Source of the DNA: Cenococcum geophilum 1.58
Taxonomy: Eukaryota; Ascomycota; Dothideomycetes; Gloniales; Gloniaceae
Direction of reading: 5' to 3'
Length of the DNA stretch: 64,000 bases
NCBI GenBank assembly: GCA_001692895.1
Contig: KV748211.1
Coordinates: 930,001 to 994,000, forward strand
Part shown: positions 36,489-48,765 of the stretch, one piece after another
Layout: every line of letters starts with the position of its first letter
How positions within the stretch are numbered: position 1 is the first letter of the stretch
The notes under the pieces: generated by a model
What the model saw: only the letters and a program-made list of their open reading frames with translations
The model's database searches: none
What the model was told of the DNA's origin: nothing
Translations under genes and position numbers: made by a program

Positions 36489-38759
36489 ATGGCGCTGACT
36501 AACCGCGTAGAGATTAATATCGCTAATAATGCCGAATTACGCGCTAACGCGCAGTATGTCCTTGCCCTTATGTGTGCCGTAAGGCCTAAGAATATATCTT
36601 TAACGTACAATCCAAAGCAGAAGGAGTTTAAGGTAATACCCCCCCCCTCTCCTAAAAGTATCGTGGCCCGTGGCTAACGCGTTGTCTAGCTTTAGGCCTT
36701 CTATAAACGGAAGTAGTACTATAACAGCAATACCATTACGGAGGATAAGCTACTTCTTTTTCTCGTTAAGGAGGTTATAAGCCAGCCCTTAAAAGGGAAG
36801 AGCTGTAAAGCCGATATTAACGTACCCTAAGAGGAAACGTGGCTCTCGTGGCAGTTAGTTCGCGGCTATATTACCGCTCTAACGGACCTTTATTGGATGC
36901 AGAAAGCTATAGGAATAAATAGCCACCCGTCTCCGCGGGAGGACAGCATTAGGGAGTACCTAAAGACGTTATAGCGGAGGGACGCGTAGCGCGAGAAAGA
37001 GCAGTTCGCTAATAAGGGTAGAGATACCCTCCTTAACGGCTATACCAAGGACGAGTTCCAGAGCGTCTACCATAAGCTCTAAGCCAGGGGCGCCGCCTTG
37101 TCCCCAGAGTGCTACTTCCGCACGCTTGTTGATATCCTGCTAGGCCACTATATACTTACCCGCGGCGGCGATAAACGCTCTACTAAGATCTCAGATCTAT
37201 TTACCTTTAAGTTTAAGGGTAAAGGCCCTACGCGCTGTATGCCCTTAATATTCACTACACGCGCAGGTAAGTAGAACCAGCATAGCCGCCTTAAGACTAT
37301 TGGGGCCCTACGGAACAGGAAGCCGCTTATTTATATACTTAGCGGGCTAGCTTTCTATCTCCTATATTACTAGGATCTTAGTATGGAGCCGTTTCCGGAC
37401 TTTAGTAAGCGCTTAGTATAGTACAATATACGCCTAATTAAGGGCGGTAGGGACTACGAGGCGGCCCTCTTATATAACTTGCAGCGAGATTAGGTCACAA
37501 AGGCCTTTTAGTATGTTGGCGTTTTCTTAGAAAAGAAGACGTATATTAGGCGGAGCGCCGGCGCTAAGACGGCGGAGCTAAAGGGGGTTAGTAAGGACCA
37601 GATTTGGCGCGCTAGGAGGTAGAACTAAGAGTAAATAGTAGGCTATTACTTAAACTCTCTCCTATAAGAGTTTATAAGGTTAATAGTAGGGCACCTTTTA
37701 TAGATAGGCTGCTTTAAAATCCGCCGTGCGGGTATTACGCCGCCTAACGTACTGCTATTAATAATATGGCCTAAACTAGACAAATGGAAGGGCTGTTTTG
37801 GCCTATAGCTATACTAGATTAATAACCTTGCCGCTATAGGGGTTACGAACCTTCTCTTTTACCTCCGCGAGGTCATTTTATAGGACTTAGTAGCCCTCCG
37901 TAAGATGTTCCTAAGCTATCTAGTATAGAGCTACTCTGTCTTCTAGTATAAGGCGTATAAGGCCTTTATGTAGGATCTAGAGCCCTACCTACAGGAAGAG
38001 GGGAGCCTAAATTAGCTGTTAATTCTCTACTAGGCTATACCACTCCTTGCTAACTAACTAAAGGCTCTACGCGCCAAATATAAGCAGACAGCTAGTAAGG
38101 TTAAGGGCTTATTAGACTATTTAGATAAGTCCTAGCAGGCCTAGTCTTTATAGCTTTAATTACTAACGTCCGGAGGCCTTACATTTCGACTAGAAGCCCC
38201 TTTGGCTGTAGCTACGGCAGTAGCTGCAGCATGGCCTTAGGGCCGGTCTACTAACCCCCTACGTCCGCTTATAGAAGCGGCCCCTCTAGCTCTATCTGTT
38301 ACGGGATTTAATAGATATACGTCCGCCTAGGTAAGCGCTATAGGCTCTCCTTCCCGTATAGCTTCGCTACCGCCGCTGCCGTAATAGCCGTAGCCGTAGC
38401 CGCAGCTAGAGCCCGGGTCTGGGTCTCTACCTATATACTATATAAGCCGCGCGGTGAACTCTGTACGGGCCCTTTGGCGTAAGTGGACTAAAGGGCTAAG
38501 AGGTAATCCTTTTATAGTAGCGCTAGATTCTAAATAGGGTAGTAGATGGCGGGCTGGCTAGTAAAAGGAGGTTTAATAGTACTCCCTACGGCTCGAGGTT
38601 ATTAAGGAGATTAAGCGGGTCGCGTAGGTCTAGAAGGTCAGCGAGGAAGCGGCTATATAGTAGGTTAATCTACGGCAGGAGCAGATGTAGTGCTCACTAG
38701 ATTAGCTTTGTAAACGGCTTCGAGCGGGTAGAAAGGCTTTAAAATAGTTATATATATGA
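36489..38759 (+). pseudogene. Crypton-type tyrosine recombinase with GCR1_C domain (RIP-killed)
   Basis: A single reading phase runs from ATG 36489 to TGA 38757-38759, 756 codons, without a frameshift. It is broken only by in-frame TAG/TAA, in contexts where Gln fits. The middle third resembles the Ndc10_II/tyrosine-recombinase family: KTYIRR (about 37540-37560, where H-x-x-R is expected and a CAC/CAT-to-TAT change would explain Tyr), GYYLNSLP (about 37640-37665) and ITPPNVLLLIIWPKLD (about 37735-37790). The C-terminus (about 38460-38640) matches the GCR1_C DNA-binding pattern, with ALWRKWTKGLRGNP and WRAG. A Gln/Pro-rich linker separates them. Assignment is by pattern recognition only. Confidence 0.75.
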
Positions 38760-39004
38760 CTTCTAATAAGATACTAAGAGGTCCTCTATTAAAACCTTTG
38801 TCTATAGCCCCCTAGGGGCTCATTTTGGTGCCGTATAAGTTTGATGGGGTGCTTTAGGGTGGTGGCGCGCAACTTAAAACGCGAATATCTTCATTAACCC
38901 ACGGCCGATTCTTACCATTCTAGTGCGAGTAGAAAGCGCTCAGCAGGCTCTACGCATAGCGCTCGACGGGTGTTGAGAGTATGGCGTTGCTGGCGATTAA
39001 AAAT

Positions 39005-39036
39005 CGACTGTGGATATGGGGTAATATCCACAGTCG
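39005..39036. repeat. Perfect 13-bp hairpin near the right end of F
   Basis: cgactgtggatat (39005-39017) and atatccacagtcg (39024-39036) with a six-base ggggta loop. It contains CA dinucleotides that escaped transition. It could be a recombinase-binding or terminator structure. Confidence 0.8.
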
Positions 39037-39436
39037 CTGAACGCACGGACCTCCTCGCCCGCGTAATCGTGACTTAGCCGCTGATTCAGCCATATAAATG
39101 TACCTGTGGATATACTATTGGTATATATACACGTCGCTTAGGGGTCAGGTCCGTGCTCGTGTTATAACAACACTGAATCATAACAACGTGTTAGGTTAGT
39201 GCCGTGACAATATATACTAACTTCTTCTCTATATAGTAAGAATAAGATAGTATAACTTTACTAAGTAAAAGAATAAATATTACTAGCTAATTATAATGGT
39301 TAGACGTAGAAGATCTAATAGAAGGTATTAGAAATAATAAAGGTTATTAAATTAAAAATGGGAATACTATACCTCTAATAAACAACTTAGAGATAGGAGA
39401 TATCTTTAAGGATAAAGATAAAGAGGAGGGGGATAG

Positions 39437-39857
39437 TGTTACGGACCTTATATTAATAGTAGTACAACTATTAAGAAGATATATAAATAGGTTAATTAAG
39501 ATAGTATAAAAGACACTAGAACTAATTAAGCTATAAAATAAGGGGTAACTAAGTTATGTAGCTAGTTATATTATAAGTTTAAAATGTAGAAATATAGGAA
39601 TATAGGAATATAATATACCAATATACTAATATACCGACGTACTTAGTATATTTCTTAGGCGCAGTATTAAATACTTAAAGGACTATAGTCCCTACCTAGA
39701 TAGTTCTCTTCTTTATAGTAAATCTTAGAATATAATTAGAGTTAATCTATTAGGCAACTACTCTACTAATTATTATTATATTATTAACTTCTTATTTACC
39801 TATATGCCTAGCCTATTAATAAGTCTACCGTAGTTTCTACTATAAGGCTTTATTATA
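39437..39857 (+). repeat. 3' LTR of B3
   Basis: 421 bp from tgttacgga to tttattata. More diverged from the B1/B2 LTRs in its first third, but aligned through the agttctctt...aaggct part. Confidence 0.82.
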
Positions 39858-40042
39858 TTAAAAGGCAATATTTTTAGCAACTAATATAGAGGACTATAAT
39901 ATAATTCTTTTACTATAAAGAGGCCTTAAGGCGATTACCTAGTAGCTTATTAGCTAGAACGTCCTAAACTAATTCTAAGTTATAAAGGAAATAGTAGAAG
40001 AAGGTAAGGGAGTAAATAGGTACCCTTTAAAGGCTTTATAGT
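39858..40042. other. Spacer between B3 and B2
   Basis: About 185 bp of AT-rich sequence separate the two B copies. The last five bases, atagt (40038-40042), are the B2 target duplication. No feature seen. Confidence 0.6.
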
Positions 40043-40466
40043 TGTTACGGACGCTTTAAATACGATGTTATAACTACTTAGAGAGGAGTTAGAAGAAGCT
40101 AGTTGGTTAATATAGGCACGGTCTAGAATAGAGCCGATAGAGCTATATGATAAGGAATAGTAACTGAGGTTATATAACGTTGTACGTAGTATACGCAGTG
40201 TATAAAGGGAACGTACGTATAACACGTATAACACGTACATTACGTATAAAGGGGATTTCTCAGGAGTATGGTTGTGTATTTAAAGGACCACAGTCCCTAC
40301 CTAGATAGTTCTCTCCTTTATAGTAATTCTTAAAATATAATTGGAGTTAATCTATTAGGCAACTACTCTACCAGTTATTATTACATTGTTAGCTTTAATT
40401 TGCATCACCTATATACCTAGCCCATTAATAAGCCCACCGTAGTACTTGCTACAAGGTTCCGTTATA
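40043..40466 (+). repeat. 5' LTR of B2
   Basis: 424 bp, tgttacggac...ccgttata. The end was set by matching the length and sequence of 47382-47805. Confidence 0.88.
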
Positions 40467-40511
40467 CAATTACTACCTAGTTATAGTATTAAATACAGAA
40501 AGCCGAACAAC

Positions 40512-43500
40512 ATGCCACCAAAAGCAGCCACTATAACGCCATTAACGGCGGCAACTACTTTAAGATTAGGAGGCGATACTAGTATAGTAGATACTAACTC
40601 GCAGCAACCTATAACGGTTGGACAACTATAAGAGATAGTTGACTAACTAATGACTAATAATACGGCGCTGAAAGAAAGGGTTAATAGGATAGGAGTAGCG
40701 AAGATCAAGTTACTATTAATTAAGAGATACTTAGGAGAGAGATTAAAGCTTAAGGGATTTCTTATATAAATGCACTTTAAAGTCACATAAGAAGGGGTAA
40801 AGCTACTAACACCTATAGATTGAATAGTATACGCAGGACTATTCCTATTAGGAAGGGTACTTAAGTAGTTTAAGCCTTACCTTATAAAGATACAGGTAAA
40901 TAGGATAACGACTACTAATTAAGAGGTGCGATTTATATTCTTAAGCTAGGAAGGGTTTACGGAGCGACTTATATAAATGTTTGGAGACCTAAAGGCAGTA
41001 ACCACAGCAGAAAGAAAACTCTAAGACATTACGCAATAAACCTTAGCAATTAAGTATATAACGCAGTTCTAGACGTTAGCTATATAAGTAGAGTAGAATA
41101 ATAAGGCGCTTATAGCATAATATAAGCAAGGACTTAAGGCTAAAGTCTAGGACGCGATTATCCTAATAGAAGATGCGGATACCCTATAGGAGTTAATAGA
41201 TTAAGCGATTAAGATTAACAATTGGATCTACTAAAGGGAATAGGCTAAGAAAGGCTAGGATAGGGTTCTATAGTTGTATAAGGCGTAGAGTATATAATAA
41301 CTAAAGCTAAGTTAGAAACTATGGTATAGCGTAGAGCTAATAGACCTAAGTGGTACTAAAGCTATAAGAGATAGAGTAAGAAATTATGGAAACCTAGAGG
41401 ATAAGGATTAAGTAATTAAAGGTCTAAGGAGTAGAGGCTAAACTAGGGATCTTAATAGCAGAAGATGTTTAGGTAGACTCTATAGCAAGAAAGATAGTTT
41501 AAAGAAAGAGCTTATATAAATTACGGGAAATAAGGTTATTACGTTAAAGACTATAGAAGTGGGTAGAGTTACTATATAGTAAAAGGGATAAGACTAGTAG
41601 ACAATATACATATATAGAGGGATGATAATATGCTACGAGGAATAAAAGAATGTTTAATTAAAAGTTTTGCGTTTTATTATAATAACGCATGCCGAATTTA
41701 TAAGGACGCTAAGTATAGCGTAAGCTATTAGCTATAGGAGCTATACTTAGTAGAATATAGAGGAACTAATAAACCAGTTTATAAATCGGACATTAAGGAT
41801 AATAAATTTAATATAGGCGAAATATTCCGTAACAATAAGGTAATAGAGGCGGCTTATTAGGAGTATATAGACCTCAGAAATGTTATATAAGAGGTAGAGG
41901 ATAATTCTACTATAGAATAGGGAACATTAGTAGGGATTAAGACCCTACTAGATACGATATCTATTACTTTATAAGATATAAGAGAAGTAGAATAGCGAAC
42001 CACTTTGGCACTCGATAAAGGCAAAAGGCTAAAGGCTTAAGATTCTTAAGATAAGATAAGGTAAGCTTAAGGACCTATAACAGACAATAACTGATAGAGC
42101 AGAGCAATAGCTTAGTTTAATAATATATAAATAAGCTTAGGACAAAGTTTCCTAAAGATATAAGACTCTTAAGACGAGATAAGAACACCTAAGCCTAGTT
42201 AGACTAAGGCTAGAGCTAAGCTTAAGATAGAAGTAAGCTTAGGATTAAGAATCCTATAGAACTAAGATTTTAAGATATAAATAAGGACTATTAACGAGAT
42301 TAAGAAGCAGGAAGACTTTAGAGATCTACTCGTAAGACGTAAAAAGAAAGAAACCATAGAAGAATTTAGATAAAGAATTATTATATAGCAAGAATAGAAA
42401 CTAGATAAGAGATCTAGTATACTAAGTCGTATAAGGGATAGAGCACCTGTATAAAGAATTACTAATAGGCCTAGAGTAGGCATACTAAGAACTAAGTGGC
42501 TTACTAAACTAGAACAAGAAGAGGATCTAGGGATTCCTACTAGATTTAAAAAACGACATATAAAGGGCTATTACGACATAGTAATAAAAAGATACTTCCT
42601 TACAAACAAGCCGTATATACTCTAGTAGCTGTATTAAAAGTGGTATAGATAATAATATAATAATAAGTAGGAAGATTTCTATATATAGTTAGACGAAAGA
42701 GTTATTTAAGACCACCTAATTATAGAGAAGGCTATAAGTTATATTAAAGGAGCCTTAATTATAACGTTAAAAGATCTAAAGGAGTAATTAGAGGACTAAA
42801 GGAGTGAAAGGCAAATCTTAGTACCTGCGAATAAAGTTGTAACGCTTAGATTAATATAAGAGAGGTTTAAACTTAAGGATAAAGATAAGCTAAGAGTTAA
42901 CCTAAGATACTAAGCATATTATATATTAGCATAGATTGCGTATATAGATAATACGTATAATATATATAGAGCACCTAAGGACAAAAACCGAAAGTACTTA
43001 GTAAGGATATATTAGGCACCGGATGAGGCGAAATATTAAAACGCTAAATATATATATAGTTAGCACCTAGCGGAAGTATAAAGCTAAGGGGACTTAATAC
43101 TTTAACTAGGAAGATTCCTTACGGAAGAATGCCTAGATAGATAATAGTAGTAGGAATACCTAGAGAATATATGTCTATAGTATATTAAAGACAAAAAATA
43201 AATTAGGTATTAGCTAAAAGTGGACTAAGTATAAATAGGATTAAGCAGCTAATAGTTAGGAAAAGTGGAGGCCTATATAACTAGAGGGAACTAGTAGTAG
43301 AGCCTTAGACCCTTAAAGGAATTTAAGGATAATACCTAAATTTATAAGTTAAATGGCAAGATTAACAGTTTAAAGCGTTAATAGATAGTGGAGTAACGCG
43401 AAACTATATTTTACTAGTAGCAGTTAAGAGAATGGGATTACCTTATAGATAGAAAGAGTAACCTTATCTATTAGTTATAATTTTAGGAGATCTAATAGCC

Positions 43501-46500
43501 TATAGAGGAGGGATTATTAACCTTAAAATAGGACCTATTTAGATAACTATTAAAGGAAGATAAATTAAGATATCTTTTAATATCCTACTACTAGGATAGG
43601 ATAAGGCAGTATTAGGGATATCTTAGTTATAGGAATATAACCCAAAGATCGATTAGATTATAGGTTAGGTTGATATTAAAGATACTTAATACTATAAGAT
43701 GTAATAATAGGCTAAGTTAGTATAGTACTAAGTAGGAGCAACTTATAAAGAAACGGAAAAGGGATTAAGTTACGTACTAAAAAGATACTATAAGTATAGT
43801 AAGAAACTATAGTCACTGGAAAGTAAGAAGCTATTAGAGTATATAGTATAGGACTATAAGATAGAGTTAGAACTAGGAACAAGTCTAAGGTTCTTTTTAA
43901 CCTATAAGCTTACTAAAAAAAAGGTAGAGCACTAAAGGAGTTTATTTAGGAAAACCTACGTAAGGGATATATTAGACTATTACAATCATTAGCGGGTTAT
44001 CTAGTACTATTCGTACTAAAGAAAAATGGTAAACTAAGGCTATATATTAACTACTAATAGTTAAACAGCATTACTAAAAAGGATAGGTATCCTTTACCCT
44101 TAATTAGCGAAATCTAAGATAGGATAGGTAACGTATAAATCTTTATAAAGATAGATCTAAGATAGGTATACCATTAGATTAGGATTAAGGAAGGCAATAA
44201 ATAAAAGGCAGCCTTTAGGTCAAAAGAAGGACTATATAAACTATTAGTTATGCAATTTAGGCTTATAAATGCACTAGTAATATTCTAGAAGTGTATTAAC
44301 AATATATTAGGAGAATACTTGGATGAATTTGTTATAATATATTTTAATATTATTATTATCTACTTAATAACTAAGAAAGAGCACGGAGAATATATTAAAT
44401 AGGTCTTAAAGAGACTATAGGAAGAATAGATACTAGTAATAATTAAGAAATGCAAGTTCTTTACTAGGAAGACTGATTTTATTAGATTTATTATTAAACT
44501 AGGCCAACTTAGTATAGATCTAAAAAAGATTAAGGCTATAGTAAATTGGTAAGAACTAGAGAATATTATATAGTTAAGATTGTTTTAAGGGTTCTATAAT
44601 TACTATAGAAGGTTTATAGCATAATGGTTAAAGAATATTAAACTATTTACGCGGTTAATAAAGAAAGAAGAACTATAGGTATAGGGAGAGTAATAGCAGA
44701 AATTGTTTAAAAAAAGTTAAAAAGTTGTTTACCTAGGAGCTAGTTCTTAAGATCTATTAACTAGGACTAGAAACGGTTATAAAGACAAATATATTAGACT
44801 ATATACTAGGAGCATACTTTATATAGAAATATTAAGATAGATGGCACCTAGTGGTATACTATAGTTAGAAAATAATACTACTAGAGTTAAACTATAACAT
44901 CTATAATAAGGAGTTATTAGGTATAGTTATAGTACTAAAGGAATAGAGAGTGCTTTTATAAGGTATAGAGAAACTATTTATAGTTAAGACAGATTATAAG
45001 AACCTAATAGGATTCCTAATAATGAAGGAACTTAACTAAAAATAGGTTAGATAGGTAGAGATGCTTACGGAATACTATTTCAAAATTTAGTATACTAAGG
45101 GTACGGATAATATATAAGCAGATGCTCTAAGTTAAAAGGCTGAACTATAAAATAATAAAAAGCTATTAGGGGCTTTATTGCGAAAAGATATAGACGGACT
45201 AATTAGATATAATTATCCGAAAATTACAGTAACTTAAGAAGATAACAAACTAGATAGAGTTTATAAATTACTAGAGAGCTTTTAGGTATAAAGGATCTTT
45301 AAAGTATAACTAGAGGAATAGTTAGAACATCTAGGAGAAGAAATATTATATAAACACAGAGAGGTAAAGTATATCCCAAGAAGTATAGCAGAGCACTTTA
45401 TAGAAGATTTCTATAAGGGAATAACTTAAGAATATAATAGAGCTATAGGCTTAGTGTTAAGACTCTAGGAGGAGTATATTATTAATAAAATCTAAAGCTT
45501 AGCGCGAAAAGTTATAAAAGAATATTTAGATTACTAAAAGAATAAACTAATAAGGTATAAGCTATATAGAGGGCTATAACCTATTAAAATACTAGAGAGA
45601 CTATAGGAGGTTATATTATAGGACTTTATTATTAAGTTATTAAAGTTAAGAGATCCTATTACCGGATAAGATTATAACGCAATCTTAGTAATAGTAGATA
45701 AGCTTACAAAGTGGGAATACTTTATAGTATATACGGAAGAAATATCAGCAGAAGATATCGCTAGAATCTATATTAAAGAAATATTTATAAGATATAGAGC
45801 ACTAAGTAAGATTATATTAGATAGAGATCTAAGATTTATAGCAGTATTTTAGGAAGTATTCTTAGCGGAATAAGGAGTTAGAGTAGTAACTTCTACTATA
45901 TATTATCCGCAAATGGATAGTTAAATAGAAAGATTAAATTAGACACTAGAATAGTATCTAAAACATTATATTAATTATACACAGAATAATTAGGTATCGC
46001 TATTACCAGTTATATAGTTTATATATAATACAACACCATAGGAAGAAATAGGCATATTACTATTTAAGGCAAATTATAGATATAAGCTAAGAATATCATT
46101 ATTACTATAGTAAGCGAAGAAAATAAGTAGTATAGCTAAAGAGAGAATAAAGACGTTAATAAATCTTTATATAGACCTTATGGAATTAGTAAAGAAAGTA
46201 TAAGAGAGAATAAAAAAGTACTATAATGCTAAGAGATCTAAGGGACTGGATCTTAAGGAGGGAGATAAAGTATGGCTACTATATAAAATTTTTAAGAGTT
46301 AACAACTAAGTAAGAAATTAGACTATATTAGACTAGGACCTTTTAAAATTAAGTAAAGGATTTTACCGGTTATATTTAAGTTAAACCTACTAGCTAAAAT
46401 AAAGATTTACCCTATATAGCATATTGTAATGCTAGAGCTAGTATATGGAAATATTAAGCCACTAGTTTATAAAGTAGATACGTATAAAGGATAGAAAGAA

Positions 46501-46780
46501 GACAAATAGTAAGTTTTAAAGATTATTAACTATAAGGATATTAAGAACGAAATATAGTATAAGGTTAAGTGGATAGGCTATAATAAGACTACCTAGAAAC
46601 TATTAGAGAATTTAAAAAACGTTATAGGAAAGGTATAGGAGTATCGGAAGAGATTAGGTTAGGTAGTATTAATAAAGAAGGATTATTAAAGAATAAGTTA
46701 CCTAAGGGGGACCTAAGAAGAGCAGTTGCCGAACTACTTAGATCTATTTCCTTCTTAGATAGAAGAGAATCTATTCTTTT
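40512..46780 (+). pseudogene. B2 gag-pol relic with chromodomain
   Basis: Gag starts at ATG 40512 (MPPKAATITP) and is open for 40 codons. The zinc knuckle at about 41509-41560 has every Cys and His position reading Tyr while GK and KD spacers survive. The protease LIDSGVT (about 43378-43400) is intact. Reverse transcriptase covers about 44000-44420, with the YLDD box degraded to a Phe-Asn-containing YFNI near 44340-44352. RNase H is around 44780-45130 and integrase around 45380-46000. The chromodomain is at 46525-46645 with a clear KVKWIGYNKTTW. The true 3' limit of the pol frame could not be set. Confidence 0.82.
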
Positions 46781-47381
46781 ATTACTAAGTTCCTACAGAC
46801 CCTATTTTATAAGCTTCTACTCCTTAGAATAAACCTTCTTATAAACCTTCTTAAGATAAAGTAACTAAGTAGACGCCGCGATACGGGCCTTAAGAGCCTT
46901 CTACTCTATACTATAAGAACGTTCTAACTTAGTAAGAGCTTAAAATAGTTTACTATCTAGCTGCGTAGCAGTAGATTAAATATAAGACCCTAAAACAAAT
47001 TAATTAGGGAACTAGACAACTATTAAGAGTAATAGGTTACGTATATTTAGTATTAAAGATAAAGCGAACGTCATAGGATAAATAAATATTTGCTTTAGTA
47101 TACTCTAAGTAAAAGGACGGTTGTCGCGAAGATAGACTCGCCAACGCTATATAGACTAACCCCTCTTTTAAATAACAAGAACACAGAGACGGTTTAATCT
47201 CGCTAAGAGATAATATTGCAGTAATAGTATAAGTATAACGTTGCGCCTGCGAAAAGGAAGGAGTTTTAGGTATAATAAGTAACAATATTAACTAAATTAA
47301 TTAAACGGACATTATACCTCTAGTAAATAACTTAGAGATATTTAAAATCTTTAAGGACGAAGATAAAGAGGAAGGAGATAG

Positions 47382-47805
47382 TATTACGGACGCTTTAAGT
47401 ACAATGTTATAACTACTTAGAAAGGAGTTAGAAGAAGCTAGTTAGTTAATATAGGCACGGTCCAGAATGGAGCCGATAGAGCTATATAACGAGGAATAGT
47501 AACTAAGGTTATATAACGTTGTACGCAGTATACGCAGTGTATAAAGGGAATGTACGTACAATATATATAACACGTACATTACGTATAAAGGGGATTTCTT
47601 AGGAGTACAGTTGTGTATTTAAAGGACCACAGTCCCTACCTAGATAGTTCTCTCCTTTATAGTAATTCTTAGAATATAATTGGAGTTAATCTATTAGGCA
47701 ACCACTCCACTAGTTATTATTACGTTATTAGCTTTAATTTGCATTACCTATATACCTAGCCCATTAACGAGCCTACCGTAGTACCTGCTATAAGGTTCCG
47801 TTACA
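47382..47805 (+). repeat. 3' LTR of B2
   Basis: 424 bp, tattacgga...ttccgttaca. Keeps the terminal CA but has lost the initial TG. Confidence 0.9.
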
Positions 47806-47810
47806 ATAGT

Positions 47811-48765
47811 AAAAGAGTAAAGCTTAGGATACTAGCGCGTCTATAGGCTTACTATAGCAGTAATAGTTACTAGGGAGGTTAAAAGTAAGGATATAGAGGG
47901 CTATAGGCGACCCGTAGGCGACTTATAGGCGCTAAGTAGGCGGGGCTTAAAGGTAGAGAGATAGAATACGGTTTTTCTTATAGAGTTTTCTCCCTATATA
48001 TATAAAAGGTATAATCTGTATAGGCCTAACAGGGATCCAAATCGGACGTTAAGTAATAAATAAATAATAATAATAATAAATAAGAGATAAATTAAAATCC
48101 TTAACTTCTTAAACTCTAGAAAATATATTATACGATATTATATAGATAGAAGATAAACTTAGATATAGTATAAAGTTTTAATATACTAAGAAATATTATA
48201 ATATTATCTGAATATTAGTAGTATTAGCAATACCGATATTTTGTTAGTGCTAGCACTAATACACGTTATTTTATTCATGCACGGGCCTTCTTCTCTTAGG
48301 CTAAGGGATAGGAGATCTAGATAGCGCTAAGACGCGTCACAACCCATATATAACAACCAACTATACCTTTAGAACTCCTCTAATCCGTATTGAACCTTAG
48401 CGACACCCCTAGCAATATATTCAGAACTTAGACGGAATGAAGGGAAAGAGCAATTAGCAACGTGAAACGCTGACCGTAGATTTTGAGGAATAATTCTGCA
48501 GCATAGTACTGCATTAGTGAACTATTTCATAGCTTCATATAGCACAGCTCATATATCGTAGCATTTCGTCCAGCTGGTTGCTGTATTCTTTGCTTAGGAG
48601 TTGGCCATATGCCAAAGCAGGCATGAGAGTGATAATATCATTTAAGAAAGTTAAGGTATATATATAGGATTTGGAGACTATAGCCTTAAAACTTTGCTGA
48701 TTAGGATATTCACCTGATTTCTTTTGGTGCACCCAGCAGTCAACAATTACGATGACGATGCATGC
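47811..48765. other. Transition from transposon island to gene island
   Basis: 47811-48270 is AT-rich, with an (aat)n run near 48057-48085 and no recognisable element. From about 48270 composition becomes balanced. A 65-codon minus-strand frame at 48535-48732 begins with GTG rather than ATG and shows no family resemblance, so it is not called. The 3' end and terminator of the WW/FF gene should lie within 48400-48765. Confidence 0.5.

Larger units (their letters stand above)
36128..39209 (+). mobile_element. Crypton-like tyrosine recombinase element F (inside B3)
   Basis: A 3082-bp insertion bounded by tgtcac...gtgaca. Its ends form short inverted repeats (tgtcacagtac and gtgccgtgaca, differing by two transitions). 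A 5-bp atata lies on both sides (36123-36127 and 39210-39214). It carries one long RIP-damaged frame for a Ndc10/GCR1_C-type recombinase (36489-38759) preceded by a TATA-like tatatataaaaaa near 36417. Subterminal hairpins lie at about 36299-36335 and 39005-39036. Cryptons are generally described without inverted repeats or target duplications. The alternative is therefore a Crypton that landed inside an older solo LTR whose two halves make the ends. Confidence 0.72.
27246..39857 (+). mobile_element. 5'-truncated gypsy copy B3, host of D, C2 and F
   Basis: The remaining B sequence is 27246-27584, 33731-34228, 35778-36127 and 39210-39857. It starts inside the integrase region (matching B2 from about 45983), where it abuts the pogo relic. 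It ends with a full 421-bp 3' LTR at 39437-39857. The chromodomain region around 33900-34030 aligns with B2 46480-46640. Three later elements sit inside it. Gag, protease, reverse transcriptase and the 5' LTR are absent from the window, so a deletion or rearrangement removed them. Confidence 0.85.
40043..47805 (+). mobile_element. Ty3/gypsy chromodomain retrotransposon B2, full length
   Basis: LTRs of 424 bp at 40043-40466 and 47382-47805, with a perfect 5-bp duplication atagt (40038-40042 and 47806-47810). It is the only B copy in the window without a guest element, 7763 bp, and serves as the empty-site reference for C1, C2, D and F. The 3' LTR begins tattac, a G-to-A change of tgttac. Heavily RIP-mutated. 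Confidence 0.93.

Noticed and set aside
36128-39209. Element F as an ordinary LTR retrotransposon
   Set aside because: No direct terminal repeats and no reverse transcriptase or integrase motifs; the coding relic is recombinase/GCR1_C-like. A solo LTR carrying an inserted Crypton remains possible and is reported.
47037-47285. 82-codon minus-strand frame in B2
   Set aside because: Opposite strand to the pol relic, near its 3' end, no family features; chance frame in RIPed DNA.
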